Assembly: GCF_921293095.1 (NCBI RefSeq)
Contig: NC_060248.1
Span: 15,642,744-15,706,743 of the forward strand
Length of the DNA stretch: 64,000 nucleotides
DNA from: Ischnura elegans
Taxonomy: Eukaryota > Arthropoda > Insecta > Odonata > Coenagrionidae
Direction of reading: 5' to 3'
This document shows, one piece after another, positions 25,201 to 35,448 of the stretch. Each line of letters begins with the position of its first letter. Position 1 is the first letter of the stretch. The notes beneath the pieces are model-generated. The model saw only the letters and a list, made by a program, of their open reading frames with translations. It did no database searches and was not told where the DNA came from. A program made the position numbers and the translations under genes.

Positions 25201-28200
25201 TTAATTCCTTTTTTGTTTACTCCTTTTTTGTTTACTCCCCTTTTTTTACTCCTTTTTTGTTGACTCATTTTTTGTTAACTCCTTATTTGTTATCTGCTTT
25301 TATATTTGCTTCTTTTTTGTTTACTCCTTTTTTGTTAACTCCTTTTATATTTGCTTCTTTTTTGTTAACTCCTTTTTGTTTACTCCTTTTTTGTTTACTC
25401 CTTTTTTGTTTACTACTTTTATTTTTGCTTCTTTTTTGGTAAATCCTTTTTTGTTTACTCCTTTTTTGTTAACTCCTTTTTTGTTAACTCCTTTTATATT
25501 TGCTTTTTTTTGTTAACTCCTTTTTTGTATACTCCTTTTTTGTTCACTCCTTTTTTTTACTTCTTTTTTGTTAACTTCTTTTTTGGTTGCCTCTTTTTTG
25601 TTAACTCCTATCTTGTTTACTCCTTATTTGTTAACTTGTTTTATGTTAACTTCTTTAAATTTGCTTCTTTTTTGTTAAATCCTTTTTTGTTTACTCCTTT
25701 TTTGTTAACTCCTTTTTTGTTGACTCATTTTTTGTTAGCTCCTCATTTGTCAACTTCTTTTTTGTTAACTCCTTTTTTGTTTGCTTCTTTTTTGTTAACT
25801 CCTTTTTTGTTAACTCCTTTCTTGTTTGATATTTTTTTGTTAACTCCTTTTATATTTGCTTTTTTTTTGTAAATTCCCTTTTTGTTAACACTTTTTTTGT
25901 TAACTCTTTTTTTGTTAACACTTTTTTTTGTTTGCTTATTTTTTGTTAACTCCTTTTTTATTAATTCCTTTTTTGTTTACTCCTTTTTTGTTTACTCTTC
26001 TTTTTTTAACTCCTTTTTTGTTGACTCATTTTTTGTTAACTCCTTATTTGTTATCTCCTTTTATATTTGCTTCTTTTTTGTTTACTCCTTTTTTGTTAAC
26101 TCCTTTTATATTTGCTTCTTTTTTGTTAACTCCTTTTTGTTTACTCCTTTTTTGTTTACTCCTTTTTTGTTTACTACTTTTATTTTTGCTTCTTTTTTGG
26201 TAAATCCTTTTTTGTTTACTCCTTTTTTGTTAACTCCTTTTTTGTTAACTCCTTTTATATTTGCTTTTTTTTGTTAACTTCTTTTTTGTATACTCCTTTT
26301 TTGTTCACTCCTTTTTTTACTTCTTTTTTGTTAATTTCTTTTTTGTTTGCTTCTTTTTTGTTAACTCCTATCTTGTTTACTCCTTATTTGTTACCTTGTT
26401 TTTTGTTAACTTCTTTAAATTTGCTTCTTTTTTGTTAAATCCTTTTTTGTTTACTCCTTTTTTGTTTACTCGTTTTTTGTTAACTATTTTTTGTTAACTC
26501 CTTTTATATTTGCTTCTTTTTTGTTAACTCCTTATTTGTTAACCATTTTTTTGTTTAATCCTTTTTTGTTTACTCCACTTTTGTTTACTCCTTTTTTGTT
26601 AACTCCTTTTTTGTTTACTCCTTTTTAGATTTGTTTCTTTTTTGTTAACAACTTTTTTGTTTACTCCTTTTTTGTTAACTCCATTTTTGTTTATTCCTTT
26701 TATATTTGCTTCTTTTTTGTTAAATCCTTTTTTTTACTGCTTTTTTTTACTCCTTTTTTGTTAACTCCTTTTTTGTTAACTTCTCTTATATTTGCTTCTT
26801 TTTTGTTAACTTCTTTTTTGTTAACTCCTTTTTTGTTTGCTTCTTTTTTGTTAACTCCTTTTTTGTTTACTCCTTTCTTGTTCGATATTTTTTTGTTAAC
26901 TCCTTTTTTGTTAATTCCTTTTATATTTGCTTCTTTTTGGTTAATTTCTTTTTTGTTTACTCCTTTTTTTAACTCTTTTTTTGTTTACACTTTTTTTGTT
27001 TGCTTCTTTTTTGTTAACTCCTTTTTTTATTTCCTTTTTTGTTTACTCCTTTTATATTTGCTCCTTTTTTGTTAACTCCTTTTTTGTTTACTCCTTTTTT
27101 GTTAACTCCTTTTTTTTGACTCATTTTTTGTTAGCTCCTCATTTGTCAACTTCTTTTTTGTTAACTACTTTTTTGTTTGCTTCTTTTTTGTTAACTTCTT
27201 TTTAGTTAACTCCTTTCTTGTTTGATATTTTTTTGTTAACTCCTTTTATATTTGCTTCATTTTGTAAATTCCCTTTTGTTAACACTTTTTTTGTTAACTC
27301 TTTTTTTGTTAACACTTTTGTTTGCTTATTTTTTGTTAACTCCTTTTTTATTAATTCCTTTTTTGTTTACTCCTTTTTTGTTTACTCCCCTTTTTTTTAA
27401 CTCCTTTTTTGTTGACTCATTTTTTGTTAACTCCTTATTTGTTATCTCCTTTTATATTTGCTTCTTTTTTGTTTACTCCTTTTTGTTAACTCCTTTTATA
27501 TTTGCTTCTTTTTTGTTAACTCCTTTTTGTTTACTCCTTTTTTGTTTACTTCTTTTTTGTTTACTACTTTTATTTTTGCTTCTTTTTTGGTAAATCCTTT
27601 TTTGTTTACTCCTTTTTTGTTAACTCCAATTTTGTTAACTCCTTTTATATTTGCTTCTTTTTTGTTTACTCCTTTTTTGTTAACTCCTTTTATATTTGCT
27701 TCTTTTTTGTTAACTCCTTTTTGTTTACTCCTTTTTTGTTTACTCCTTTTTTGTTTACTACTTTTATTTTTGCTTCTTTTTTGGTAAATCCTTTTTTGTT
27801 AATTCCTTTTTTGTTTACTCCTTTTTTGTTTACTCCCCTTTTTTTAACTCCTTTTTTGTTGACTCATTTTTTGTAAACTCCTTATTTGTTATCTCCTTTT
27901 ATATTTGCTTCTTTATTGTTTACTCCTTTTTTGTTAACTCCTTTTATATTTGCTTCTTTTTTGTTAACTCCTTTTTGTTTACTCCTTTTTTGTTTACTCC
28001 TTTTTTGTTTACTACTTTTATTTTTGCTTCTTTTTTGGTAAATCCTTTTTTGTTTACTCCTTTTTTGTTAACTCCTTTTTTGTTAACTCCTTTTATATTT
28101 GCTTTTTTTTGTTAACTTCTTTTTTGTATACTCCTTTTTTGTTCACTCCTTTTTTTTACTTCTTTTTTGTTAATTTCTTTTTTGTTTGCTTCTTTTTTGT

Positions 28201-29900
28201 TAACTCCTATCTTGTTTACTCCTTATTTGTTAACTTGTTTTTTGTTAACTTCTTTAAATTTGCTTCTTTTTTGTTAAATCCTTTTTTGTTTACTCCTTTT
28301 TTGTTTACTCGTTTTTTGTTAACTATTTTTTGTTAACTCCTTTTATATTTGCTTCTTTTTTGTTAACTCCTTATTTGTTAACCATTTTTTTGTTTAATCC
28401 TTTTTTGTTTACTCCACTTTTGTTTGCTCCTTTTTTGTTAACTCCTTTTTTGTTTACTCCTTTTTAGATTTGTTTCTTTTTTGTTAACAACTTTTTTGTT
28501 TACTCCTTTTTTGTTAACTCCATTTTTGTTTATTCCTTTTATATTTGCTTCTTTTTTGTTAAATCCTTTTTTTTACTGCTTTTTTTTACTCCTTTTTTGT
28601 TAACTCCTTTTTTGTTAACTTCTCTTATATTTGCTTCTTTTTTGTTAACTTCTTTTTTGTTAACTCCTTTTTTGTTTGCTTCTTTTTTGTTAACTCCTTT
28701 TTTGTTAACTCCTTTCTTGTTCGATATTTTTTTGTTAACTCCTTTTTTGTTAATTCCTTTTATATTTGCTTCTTTTTGGTTAATTTCTTTTTTGTTTACT
28801 CCTTTTTTTAACTCTTTTTTTGTTTACACTTTTTTTTGTTTGCTTCTTTTTTGTTAACTCCTTTTTTTTAATTCCTTTTTTGTTTACTCCTTTTACATTT
28901 GCTCCTTTTTTGTTAACTCCTTTTTTGTTTACTCCTTTTTTGTTAACTCCTTTTTTTTGACTCATTTTTTGTTAGCTCCTCATTTGTCAACTTCTTTTTT
29001 GTTAACTACTTTTTTTTTTGCTTCTTTTTTGTTAACTTCTTTTTAGTTAACTCCTTTCTTGTTTGATATTTTTTTGTTAACTCCTTTTATATTGGCTTCT
29101 TTTTTGTAAATTCCCTTTTTGTTAACACTTTTTTTGTTAACTCTTTTTTTGTTAACACTTTTTTTGTTTGCTTATTTTTTGTTAACTCCTTTTTTATTAA
29201 TTCCTTTTTTGTTTACTCCTTTTTTGTTTACCCCCTTTTTTTAACTCCTTTTTTGTTGACTCATTTTTTGTTAACTCCTTATTTGTTATCTCCTTTTATA
29301 TTTGCTTCTTTTTTGTTTACTCCTTTTTTGTTAACTCCTTTTATATTTGCTTCTTTTTTGTTAACTCCTTTTTGTTTACTCCTTTTTTGTTTACTCCTTT
29401 TTTGTTTACTACTTTTATTTTTGCTTCTTTTTTGGTAAATCCTTTTTTGTTTACTCCTTTTTTGTTAACTCCTTTTTTGTTAACTCCTTTTATATTTGCT
29501 TCTTTTTTGTTTACTCCTTTTTTGTTAACTCCTTTTATATTTGCTTCTTTTTTGTTAACTCCTTTTTGTTTACTCCTTTTTTGTTTACTCCTTTTTTGTT
29601 TACTACTTTTATTTTTGCTTCTTTTTTGGTAAATCCTTTTTTGTTTACTCCTTTTTTGTTTACTCCTTTTTTGTTTACTCCTCTTTTTTTAACTCCTTTT
29701 TTGTTGACTCATTTTTTGTTAACTCCTTATTTGTTATCTCCTTTTATATTTGCTTCTTTATTGTTTACTCCTTTTTTGTTAACTCCTTTTATATTTGCTT
29801 CTTTTTTGTTAACTCCTTTTTGTTTACTCCTTTTTTGTTTACTCCTTCTTTGTTTACTACTTTTATATTTGCTTCTTTTTTGGTAAATCCTTTTTTGTTT
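19281..29900. repeat. Near-identical 5.31-kb tandem duplication within satellite 2
   Basis: Copy A spans about 19281-24590 and copy B about 24591-29900, with a short start of a third copy to about 30060. Landmarks at 19947, 20200, 20572, 21448, 21671 and 22799 recur at exactly +5310. Landmarks at 23288, 23944 and 24511 recur at +5309. The one-base change is explained by a T-run at about 23010 that is one base longer in copy A. Only scattered substitutions separate the copies, for example GTTTACTCC at about 21243 against GTTTAATCC in copy B. This is by far the youngest large duplication in the array. Confidence 0.85.
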
Positions 29901-31394
29901 ACTCCTTTTTTGTTAACTCCTTTTTTGTTAACTTCTCTTATATTTGCTTCTTTTTTGTTAACTTCTTTTTTGTTAACTCCTTTTTTGTTTGCTTCTTTTT
30001 TGTTAACTCCTTTTTTGTTAACTCCTTTCTTGTTCGATATTTTTTTGTTAACTCCTTTTTTGTTAATTCCTTTATATTTGCTTCTTTTTTGTTAATTCCT
30101 TTTTTGTTTACTTCTTTTTTTAACTCTTTTTTTGTTAACTTTTTTTTTTTGTTTGCTTCTTTTTTGTTAACTCCTTTTTTTTAATTCCTTTTTTGTTTAC
30201 TCCTTTTATATTTGCTCCTTTTTTGTTAACTCCTTTTTTGTTTACTCCTTTTTTGTTTACTCGTTTTTTGTTAACTATTTTTTGTTAACTCCTTTTATAT
30301 TTGCTTCTTTTTTGTTAACTCCTTATTTGTTAACCCCTTTTTTGTTTAATCCTTTTTTGTTTACTCCACTTTTGTTTACTCCTTTTTTGTTAACTCCTTT
30401 TTTGTTTACTCCTTTTTAGATTTGTTTCTTTTTTGTTAACAACTTTTTTGTTTACTCCTTTTTTGTTAACTCCATTTTTGTTTATTCCTTTTATATTTGC
30501 TTCTTTTTTGTTGAATCCTTTTTTGTTTTCTGCTTTTTTTTACTCCTTTTTTGTTTACTCCTTTTTTGTTAACTTCTCTTATATTTGCTTCTTTTTTGTT
30601 AACTTCTTTTTTGTTAACTCCTTTTTTGTTTGCTTCTTTTTTGTTAACTCCTTTTTTGTTAACTCCTTTCTTGTTCGATATTTTTTTGTTAACTCCTTTT
30701 TTGTTAATTCCTTTATATTTGCTTCTTTTTTGTTAATTCCTTTTTTGTTTACTTCTTTTTTTAACTCTTTTTTTGTTAACTTTTTTTTTGTTTGCTTCTT
30801 TTTTGTTAACTCCTTTTTTTTAATTCCTTTTTTGTTTACTCCTTTTATATTTGCTCCTTTTTTGTTAACTCCTTTTTTGTTTACTCCTTTTTTGTTAACT
30901 CCTTTTTTGTTGACTCATTTTTTGTTAGCTCCTCATTTGTCAACTTCTTTTTTGTTAACTCCTTTTTTGTTTGCTTCTTTTTTGTTAACTCCTTTTTTGT
31001 TAACTCCTTTCTTGTTTGATATTTTTTTGTTAACTCCTTTTATATTTGCTTTTTTTTTTGTAAATTCCCTTTTTGTTAACCCTTTTTTTGTTAACTCTTT
31101 TTTTGTTAACACTTTTTTTTGTTTGCTTATTTTTTGTTAACTCCTTTTTTATTAATTCCTTTTTTGTTTACTCCTTTTTTGTTTACTCTTCTTTTTTTAA
31201 CTCCTTTTTTGTTGACTCATTTTTTGTAAACTCCTTATTTGTTATCTCCTTTTATATTTGCTTCTTTTTTGTTTACTCCTTTTTTGTTAACTCCTTTTAT
31301 ATTTGCTTCTTTTTTGTTAACTCCTTTTTGTTTACTCCTTATTTGTTAACTTGTTTTTTGTTTACTCCTTTTTTGTTTACTCCTTTTATTTTTG

Positions 31395-31594
31395 NNNNNN
31401 NNNNNNNNNNNNNNNNNNNNNNNNNNNNNNNNNNNNNNNNNNNNNNNNNNNNNNNNNNNNNNNNNNNNNNNNNNNNNNNNNNNNNNNNNNNNNNNNNNNN
31501 NNNNNNNNNNNNNNNNNNNNNNNNNNNNNNNNNNNNNNNNNNNNNNNNNNNNNNNNNNNNNNNNNNNNNNNNNNNNNNNNNNNNNNNNNNNNNN
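31395..31594. other. Assembly gap of exactly 200 N
   Basis: There are 200 consecutive N between satellite 2 and complex sequence. The round number indicates a scaffolding placeholder rather than a measured gap. The true length of satellite 2, and even whether it is adjacent to the island, are therefore not established. Confidence 0.99.
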
Positions 31595-32271
31595 CAAATA
31601 GCTTGTCCCGTAGGGACTCAGGTTTTGATGAATTCATGGTTGATAGTTTATAGTTGACGCTGTAGGTCATACTACTATGATATAGACTACCAGTCTATGA
31701 GTAAACATCCATAAACTGGTATTAGAAATAATCAGAGAGCCGCACGGGAGAAAAAGTAAGCATTTAAATATTTTCAAAAATATATCATTCAGGAGTTGAC
31801 TTATTTAAAATTTTTGTAATTCTTAGGTAATGAATGAGCCTACATTCTAAAGAATAAATGCTTGGGCCAATTCTGAGATGGATTATTCGAGAAAAGTTGA
31901 TTAACAATGTTTTAAACATTTAAATATAACAATAATAGGGAAGGGCACTTTATAAATTTCTTACTAAGAGTGTCTTCCGAAAGGACTAAGATCTAGAATA
32001 AGCAATAAATAACGGCTCTAAGACTATTTGATAGTTAAATTATGGGATTTATATGATTTAAGGCATTTTTTTGGAAAAAATTCGATAACATATTAAAACC
32101 ACATTAAAAAAAATATCTCAGGATATTTAGTTTTAGATTGATGTAGACCTATAAATCATATTATCAAAATCTGAGTCTCTCAGGGACAAACGCTTGTTGA
32201 ATTAAGGTGGAGTGACCAATATTTAATAATCTGACCCCCGAATTTAATTTAATTTTTTGCTCTCTCCATAG
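31595..32271. other. AT-rich complex sequence without recognisable genes
   Basis: This is the first non-satellite sequence after the gap. I see no open frame of note, no TIR element and no RNA gene. It ends in a polypyrimidine stretch and AG at 32262-32271, which introduces the first exon-like segment. Confidence 0.6.
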
Positions 32272-33145
32272 GTGCAAGCCATCCCTGGACGTGAGGGGAA
32301 GAATGAAGGGTGGAGCAGGAAGAATGAAGAAGAGAAGAAGACGATGGCCTCGCGGGACATCAAATGCTCAATCCTTTTATGTTATTCGATGAGATTTGAC
32401 TGGAATTTTAATCCAAATTTTTGCCTTTTCATTTTCAGGATGAATATTGAAGAATTAGAACACCATTCATCGACTTGACTTTAAAGCTGGGAAGAGAGCA
32501 GTTTTCCTCGGACGCTGTGCATTGCCGTATATTTTTATCAGGTTTACATCAGGTTATCTTCAACGTGAAATGGTAAATTAGGGCCGACCTGAACCACACA
32601 ACTGGAGTTATGAGAGACTCCTGGTGGAAAGTGAATTCACCCTCGATTATCAAAGCACGAGCTCTAGGTAAAAATGGTGCACAAAAGGTAACGGCTCGGA
32701 GGAGCAAGTTTAGAAAGGTTTCGAAACAGCGCTGAAACAAAGGTACCAGAAAGTGCACTTTAAAGTTATTTACTACGAATGAGACCGGTCCTAGGAGACA
32801 AAGATTGCATTCTCAGGCAGGATATCCATGTGGGTATTTTTGTGTGTGTAGTTTTTTAAAGGTATTTGGGTGGGCTTTGTACTAACACCATTTATTGCAG
32901 GAGTGAAGAATGAAGAAAGAAGACGTAGCTGAGGCCCCGAAGATAGAAGACATCGCGGGGGGCCTCGAAGAATGAAGAGTGAAGATATGTGTGTGTATCG
33001 GGAATGAGTGGACATTGATAATCCCTCGCCTGAACTGAGTGTTTTTTTTGTACTTAATTGTAACATGTCTGTAACTCTTTCCCTTCCAGCCATGAAGATT
33101 GAAGACATCAAATTGAGCTCGAAGAACGGCAAGAATCCGATTGCG
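32272..33145 (+). other. Cluster of exon-like purine-rich segments (acceptor sites only)
   Basis: Four AG acceptor-like sites precede purine-rich sequence: before 32272 (TCTCTCCATAG), before 32439 (TTCATTTTCAG), before 32901 (TACTAACACC then TTTATTGCAG, with a perfect TACTAAC branch-point motif) and before 33090 (CCCTTCCAG). Three of the segments after them (from 32272, 32901 and 33090) contain GAAGAATGAAG- or GAAGATTGAAG-type words. The one at 32272 shares CAAGCCATCCCTGGACG with the exons further downstream, so it is a diverged relative. I could not assign convincing donors, so the exon ends are open. They may be real exons of a noncoding transcript or decayed copies of one. Confidence 0.4.
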
Positions 33146-33311
33146 TGTGTTTTTTTTAATCTATCGTGTGATTTCGTGTGATATTTTTCTGCGTGTGATT
33201 ATTTATATTTGCGTGTGCTGCGAGTATTTTTCCGTTGCGTCGCGTTAGGGCTTGCATGTTAGTGTTATTTATTTATTTGTTTGTGCATGTACTAATCTTA
33301 CCTCTTCACAG

Positions 33312-33479
33312 ATTCAAGCCATCGCTGGACTTCAAGGAAAGAAGAGTGAAGACTGCACGAAGAGGAGGAGATTGAAGACGCGAGTATTCCCAGAAGACAG
33401 AAGAGAAGCATCGTTAGAAGACGTGTACGATATTTGCGGCTTAGTTTTGGGCCCTTCTGGCAAATAAATAAAAATTTGC
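33312..33479 (+). other. Putative exon 1 of the repeated cassette
   Basis: The left border is TACTAATCTTACCTCTTCACAG (split as a TACTAAT branch point, a pyrimidine tract and CAG). The right border is TTTGC followed by GTAAGG. The 168-nt body starts ATTCAAGCCATCGCTGG and contains GAAGAGTGAAGA-type purine words resembling exonic splicing enhancers. It is the diverged first member of the exon family that follows. No reading frame is conserved with the next copies. Splice status is inferred from signals only. Confidence 0.5.
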
Positions 33480-33700
33480 GTAAGGTTAGGCGTTTTTTCC
33501 GTGCGTTAGTTTTAGTTTTTTGTGCCGTGGTTTTGCATTACGTATTCCATTGCGTCATGCAGGAATGTGGCTGTGGCTAGGTAGGAAATTTCTGATTTCC
33601 TATCGATGCCATTGTCTCGTTCCTGTGTGATGCTTTGGAGTGGTGCAAATCCTCGGAAGGGTTATTTATTTGTGTATGCACTAACCCGCTCTCTCCCTAG

Positions 33701-33840
33701 GTCCGAAAACCATCGCTGGATGTGAAGAGAAGAATGAAGATTCATCGGAAGAAGAGAAGACAGAAGAGGATGGCATCGCGGGACTAGAAGAAGGCGGCAT
33801 CTTAGCTTTGGGCCCTTCCGGCCAAAAAACATAAATTTGC
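33701..33840 (+). other. Putative exon 2 (140 nt, duplicated)
   Basis: Flanked on the left by ACTAACC, a pyrimidine run and CCCTAG, and on the right by GTAAGG. The body begins GTCCGAAAACCATCGCTGG and is rich in GAAGAAGAG words. Its 140-nt length is not a multiple of three, and stops occur in all frames across the repeated copies, which argues against a protein-coding cassette. Confidence 0.55.
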
Positions 33841-34060
33841 GTAAGGCTAGGCGTTTTTTCCGTGCGTTAGTTTTAGTTTTTGTGCCGTGGTTTTGCATTA
33901 CGTATTCCATTGCGTCATGCAGGAATGTGGCTGTGGCTAGGTAGGAAATTTCTGATTTCCTATCGATGCCATTGTCTCGTTCCTGTGTGATGCTTTGGAG
34001 TGGTGCAAATCCTCGGAAGGGTTATTTATTTGTGTATGCACTAACCCGCTCTCTCCCTAG

Positions 34061-34200
34061 GTCCGCAAACCATCGCTGGATGTGAAGGGAAGAATGAAGA
34101 TTCATCGGAAGAAGAGAAGACAGAAGAGGATGGCATCGCGGGACTAGAAGAAGGCGGCATCTTAGCTTTGGGCCCTTCCGGCCAAAAAACATAAATTTGC
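34061..34200 (+). other. Putative exon 3 (140 nt, near-identical copy of exon 2)
   Basis: It has the same borders as the exon at 33701-33840 and the same length. It differs by a handful of substitutions, such as GTCCGCAAAC instead of GTCCGAAAAC near the start. Both splice signals are preserved, as expected for a recent tandem duplication of a functional or recently functional exon. Confidence 0.55.
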
Positions 34201-34420
34201 GTAAGGCTAGGCGTTTTTTCCGTGCGTTAGTTTTAGTTTTTTGTGCCGTGGTTTTGCATTACGTATTCCATTGCGTCATGCAGGAATGTGGCTGTTGCTA
34301 AGTAGGGAATTTCTGATTTCCTATGGATGCCATTGTCACGTTCTTGTGTGCTGCTTTGGAGTGATGCAATCCTCGGAAGGGTTATTTATTTGTGTATGCA
34401 CTAACCCGCTCTCTCCCTAG

Positions 34421-34503
34421 GTCCGCAAGCCATCGCTGGACATGATGATAAGGAGAAAGAAGACACTTGGAAGAAGATGGGATTGTGCAGCAGATAAGGA
34501 GCG
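34421..34503 (+). other. Putative exon 4 (83 nt)
   Basis: The acceptor is the same CTCTCTCCCTAG as in exons 2 and 3. After GTCCGCAAGCCATCGCTGG the sequence switches to a new purine-rich tail with GATAAGGAGAAAGAAGAC. It ends AGGAGCG followed by a plausible donor GTATGA at 34504. The following 845 bp to the next acceptor are AT-rich and hold no recognisable feature, consistent with an intron. Confidence 0.5.
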
Positions 34504-35348
34504 GTATGATCTCATTATATTCATTCAAATTTGGTTCATTTTTCCCATATAAATTTTTAAGTTAACGAGCTTCTTGAGAATGTTCAATTTTGCATTCATT
34601 AACGGAAATCAATTGTGCTCATGCTTATACTGAACTTCTAATTTGCCCTTAATGCCATCAAAATTAACAAATACACTTAATATCCTCCTGAATTTAGTCA
34701 TTGGACTTCTTAGTTTGCAATTGTACATGGTAATTAGTAACTGGAAGTGATATTTCATTGACCTATATTAACTTTGAATTGAAAAGTTGTGCAATAATAT
34801 TGCATATTTTTTTTTATGCCAACATTTTTCTGGATGACTCAATCACGCATCAACGTACTTTCTTTTGAGTCACAATATCACCTCCCTTAACAGTGTCCGC
34901 AAAATATTTTCACATTATGAAGCAGTCTGAATAACTTTTATATTTAATTAGTTTCTAATTATCTGTTTAATCATTACAAATTTTATTCTCCATCATGATT
35001 TTTCATGCTGAACCAGAAATATTAAACTATTTATTGTCCTGTGAAAGTTAACCCACTTCAAAATCAATTATTAATTTTCCCTATTAAACAAAGATATAAT
35101 TCCATTTGATTGGAATTATTTTATTAAAACAAGTATTATTATTTAATTGAATATTATTTTAATTTCCTCTGTATTATGGGAAAGTTTATTTTTCACTCGA
35201 AGTTTTTTATATCTAATTAAAAGGTGAGCTTATTCACTCTGTAATGTCCATGCACCATAAGAAAATTTATTGATTGATTCGGCCATGAAGCCGACTTTCG
35301 AGGACTTTGCGTTGTCTCTTTAAGAGAGTTCGTTTTTTTCAATTGCAG
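34504..35348 (+). other. AT-rich stretch, likely intron
   Basis: No open frame, RNA gene or TIR was seen. It begins with the donor-like GTATGA and ends with TTTTTTTCAATTGCAG, a strong acceptor. Confidence 0.45.
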
Positions 35349-35448
35349 AGTTCGTTGGATAGTATTGCATGAGTTTGACTACTCGAGGCCTCGTAGACAA
35401 CACGTGCAAAGAGATCGAACGAATACAGCTCGTTGGCGCAGGCAGACG
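35349..35448 (+). other. Putative exon 5 (100 nt) with strong splice signals on both sides
   Basis: TTTTTTTCAATTGCAG precedes the segment and GTAAGATTTC follows it at 35449. The exon itself is balanced in base composition and much less AT-rich than its flanks. It contains an ATG at 35369 that stays open to the exon end (26 codons plus 2 nt). Joining to the acceptor at 36745 would give only about a 45-codon frame. I see no similarity to a known protein. It is the best single exon candidate in the island. Confidence 0.6.

Larger units (their letters stand above)
2065..31394. repeat. Satellite 2: T-rich 15-bp satellite, core TCCTTTTTTGTTAAC
   Basis: About 29.3 kb of near-continuous 15-bp monomers. 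The + strand is almost pyrimidine-only apart from the GTTAAC, GTTTAC or ATATTTGC part of each unit. Recurring monomer types are GTTAACTCC, GTTTACTCC, TTTATATTTGCTTCT, GTTGACTCATT and a TTGATATTTTT type. They follow each other in fixed orders that recur every 1.4-1.9 kb, showing higher-order organisation. Single-base changes in T-run length shift the 15-bp phase often. Open frames such as (LLTPF)n and (FFVNS)n are by-products of the period. The array ends in an assembly gap, so its right boundary is not seen. Confidence 0.96.
33434..34440 (+). repeat. Tandem duplication of an exon-plus-intron cassette, unit about 361 bp, about 2.8 copies
   Basis: The word GCGTAAGG at the exon end falls at 33478, 33839 and 34199, giving periods of 361 and 360. 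Each unit holds the exon tail (GGGCCCTTCCGGCC), donor GTAAGG, a short intron with a TTTCTGATTTCCTAT segment, a branch point ACTAACC, the acceptor CTCTCTCCCTAG and the next exon head. The second and third units are nearly identical. Homology stops inside the last exon, after CCATCGCTGGA at about 34440, where it continues with a different purine-rich tail. Confidence 0.9.

Noticed and set aside
2244-31140. Hundreds of open frames in satellite 2 encoding FLLTPF- or FFVNSF-like repeats that look like membrane proteins
   Set aside because: The T-rich monomer translates to hydrophobic residues in any frame; frames end wherever a T-run length changes.
2065-31394. CRISPR array
   Set aside because: The array has no alternation of constant repeats and unique spacers; it is a head-to-tail satellite with variant monomers.
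31346-31670. Open frames across 31346-31670
   Set aside because: They consist mostly of N and only bridge the assembly gap.
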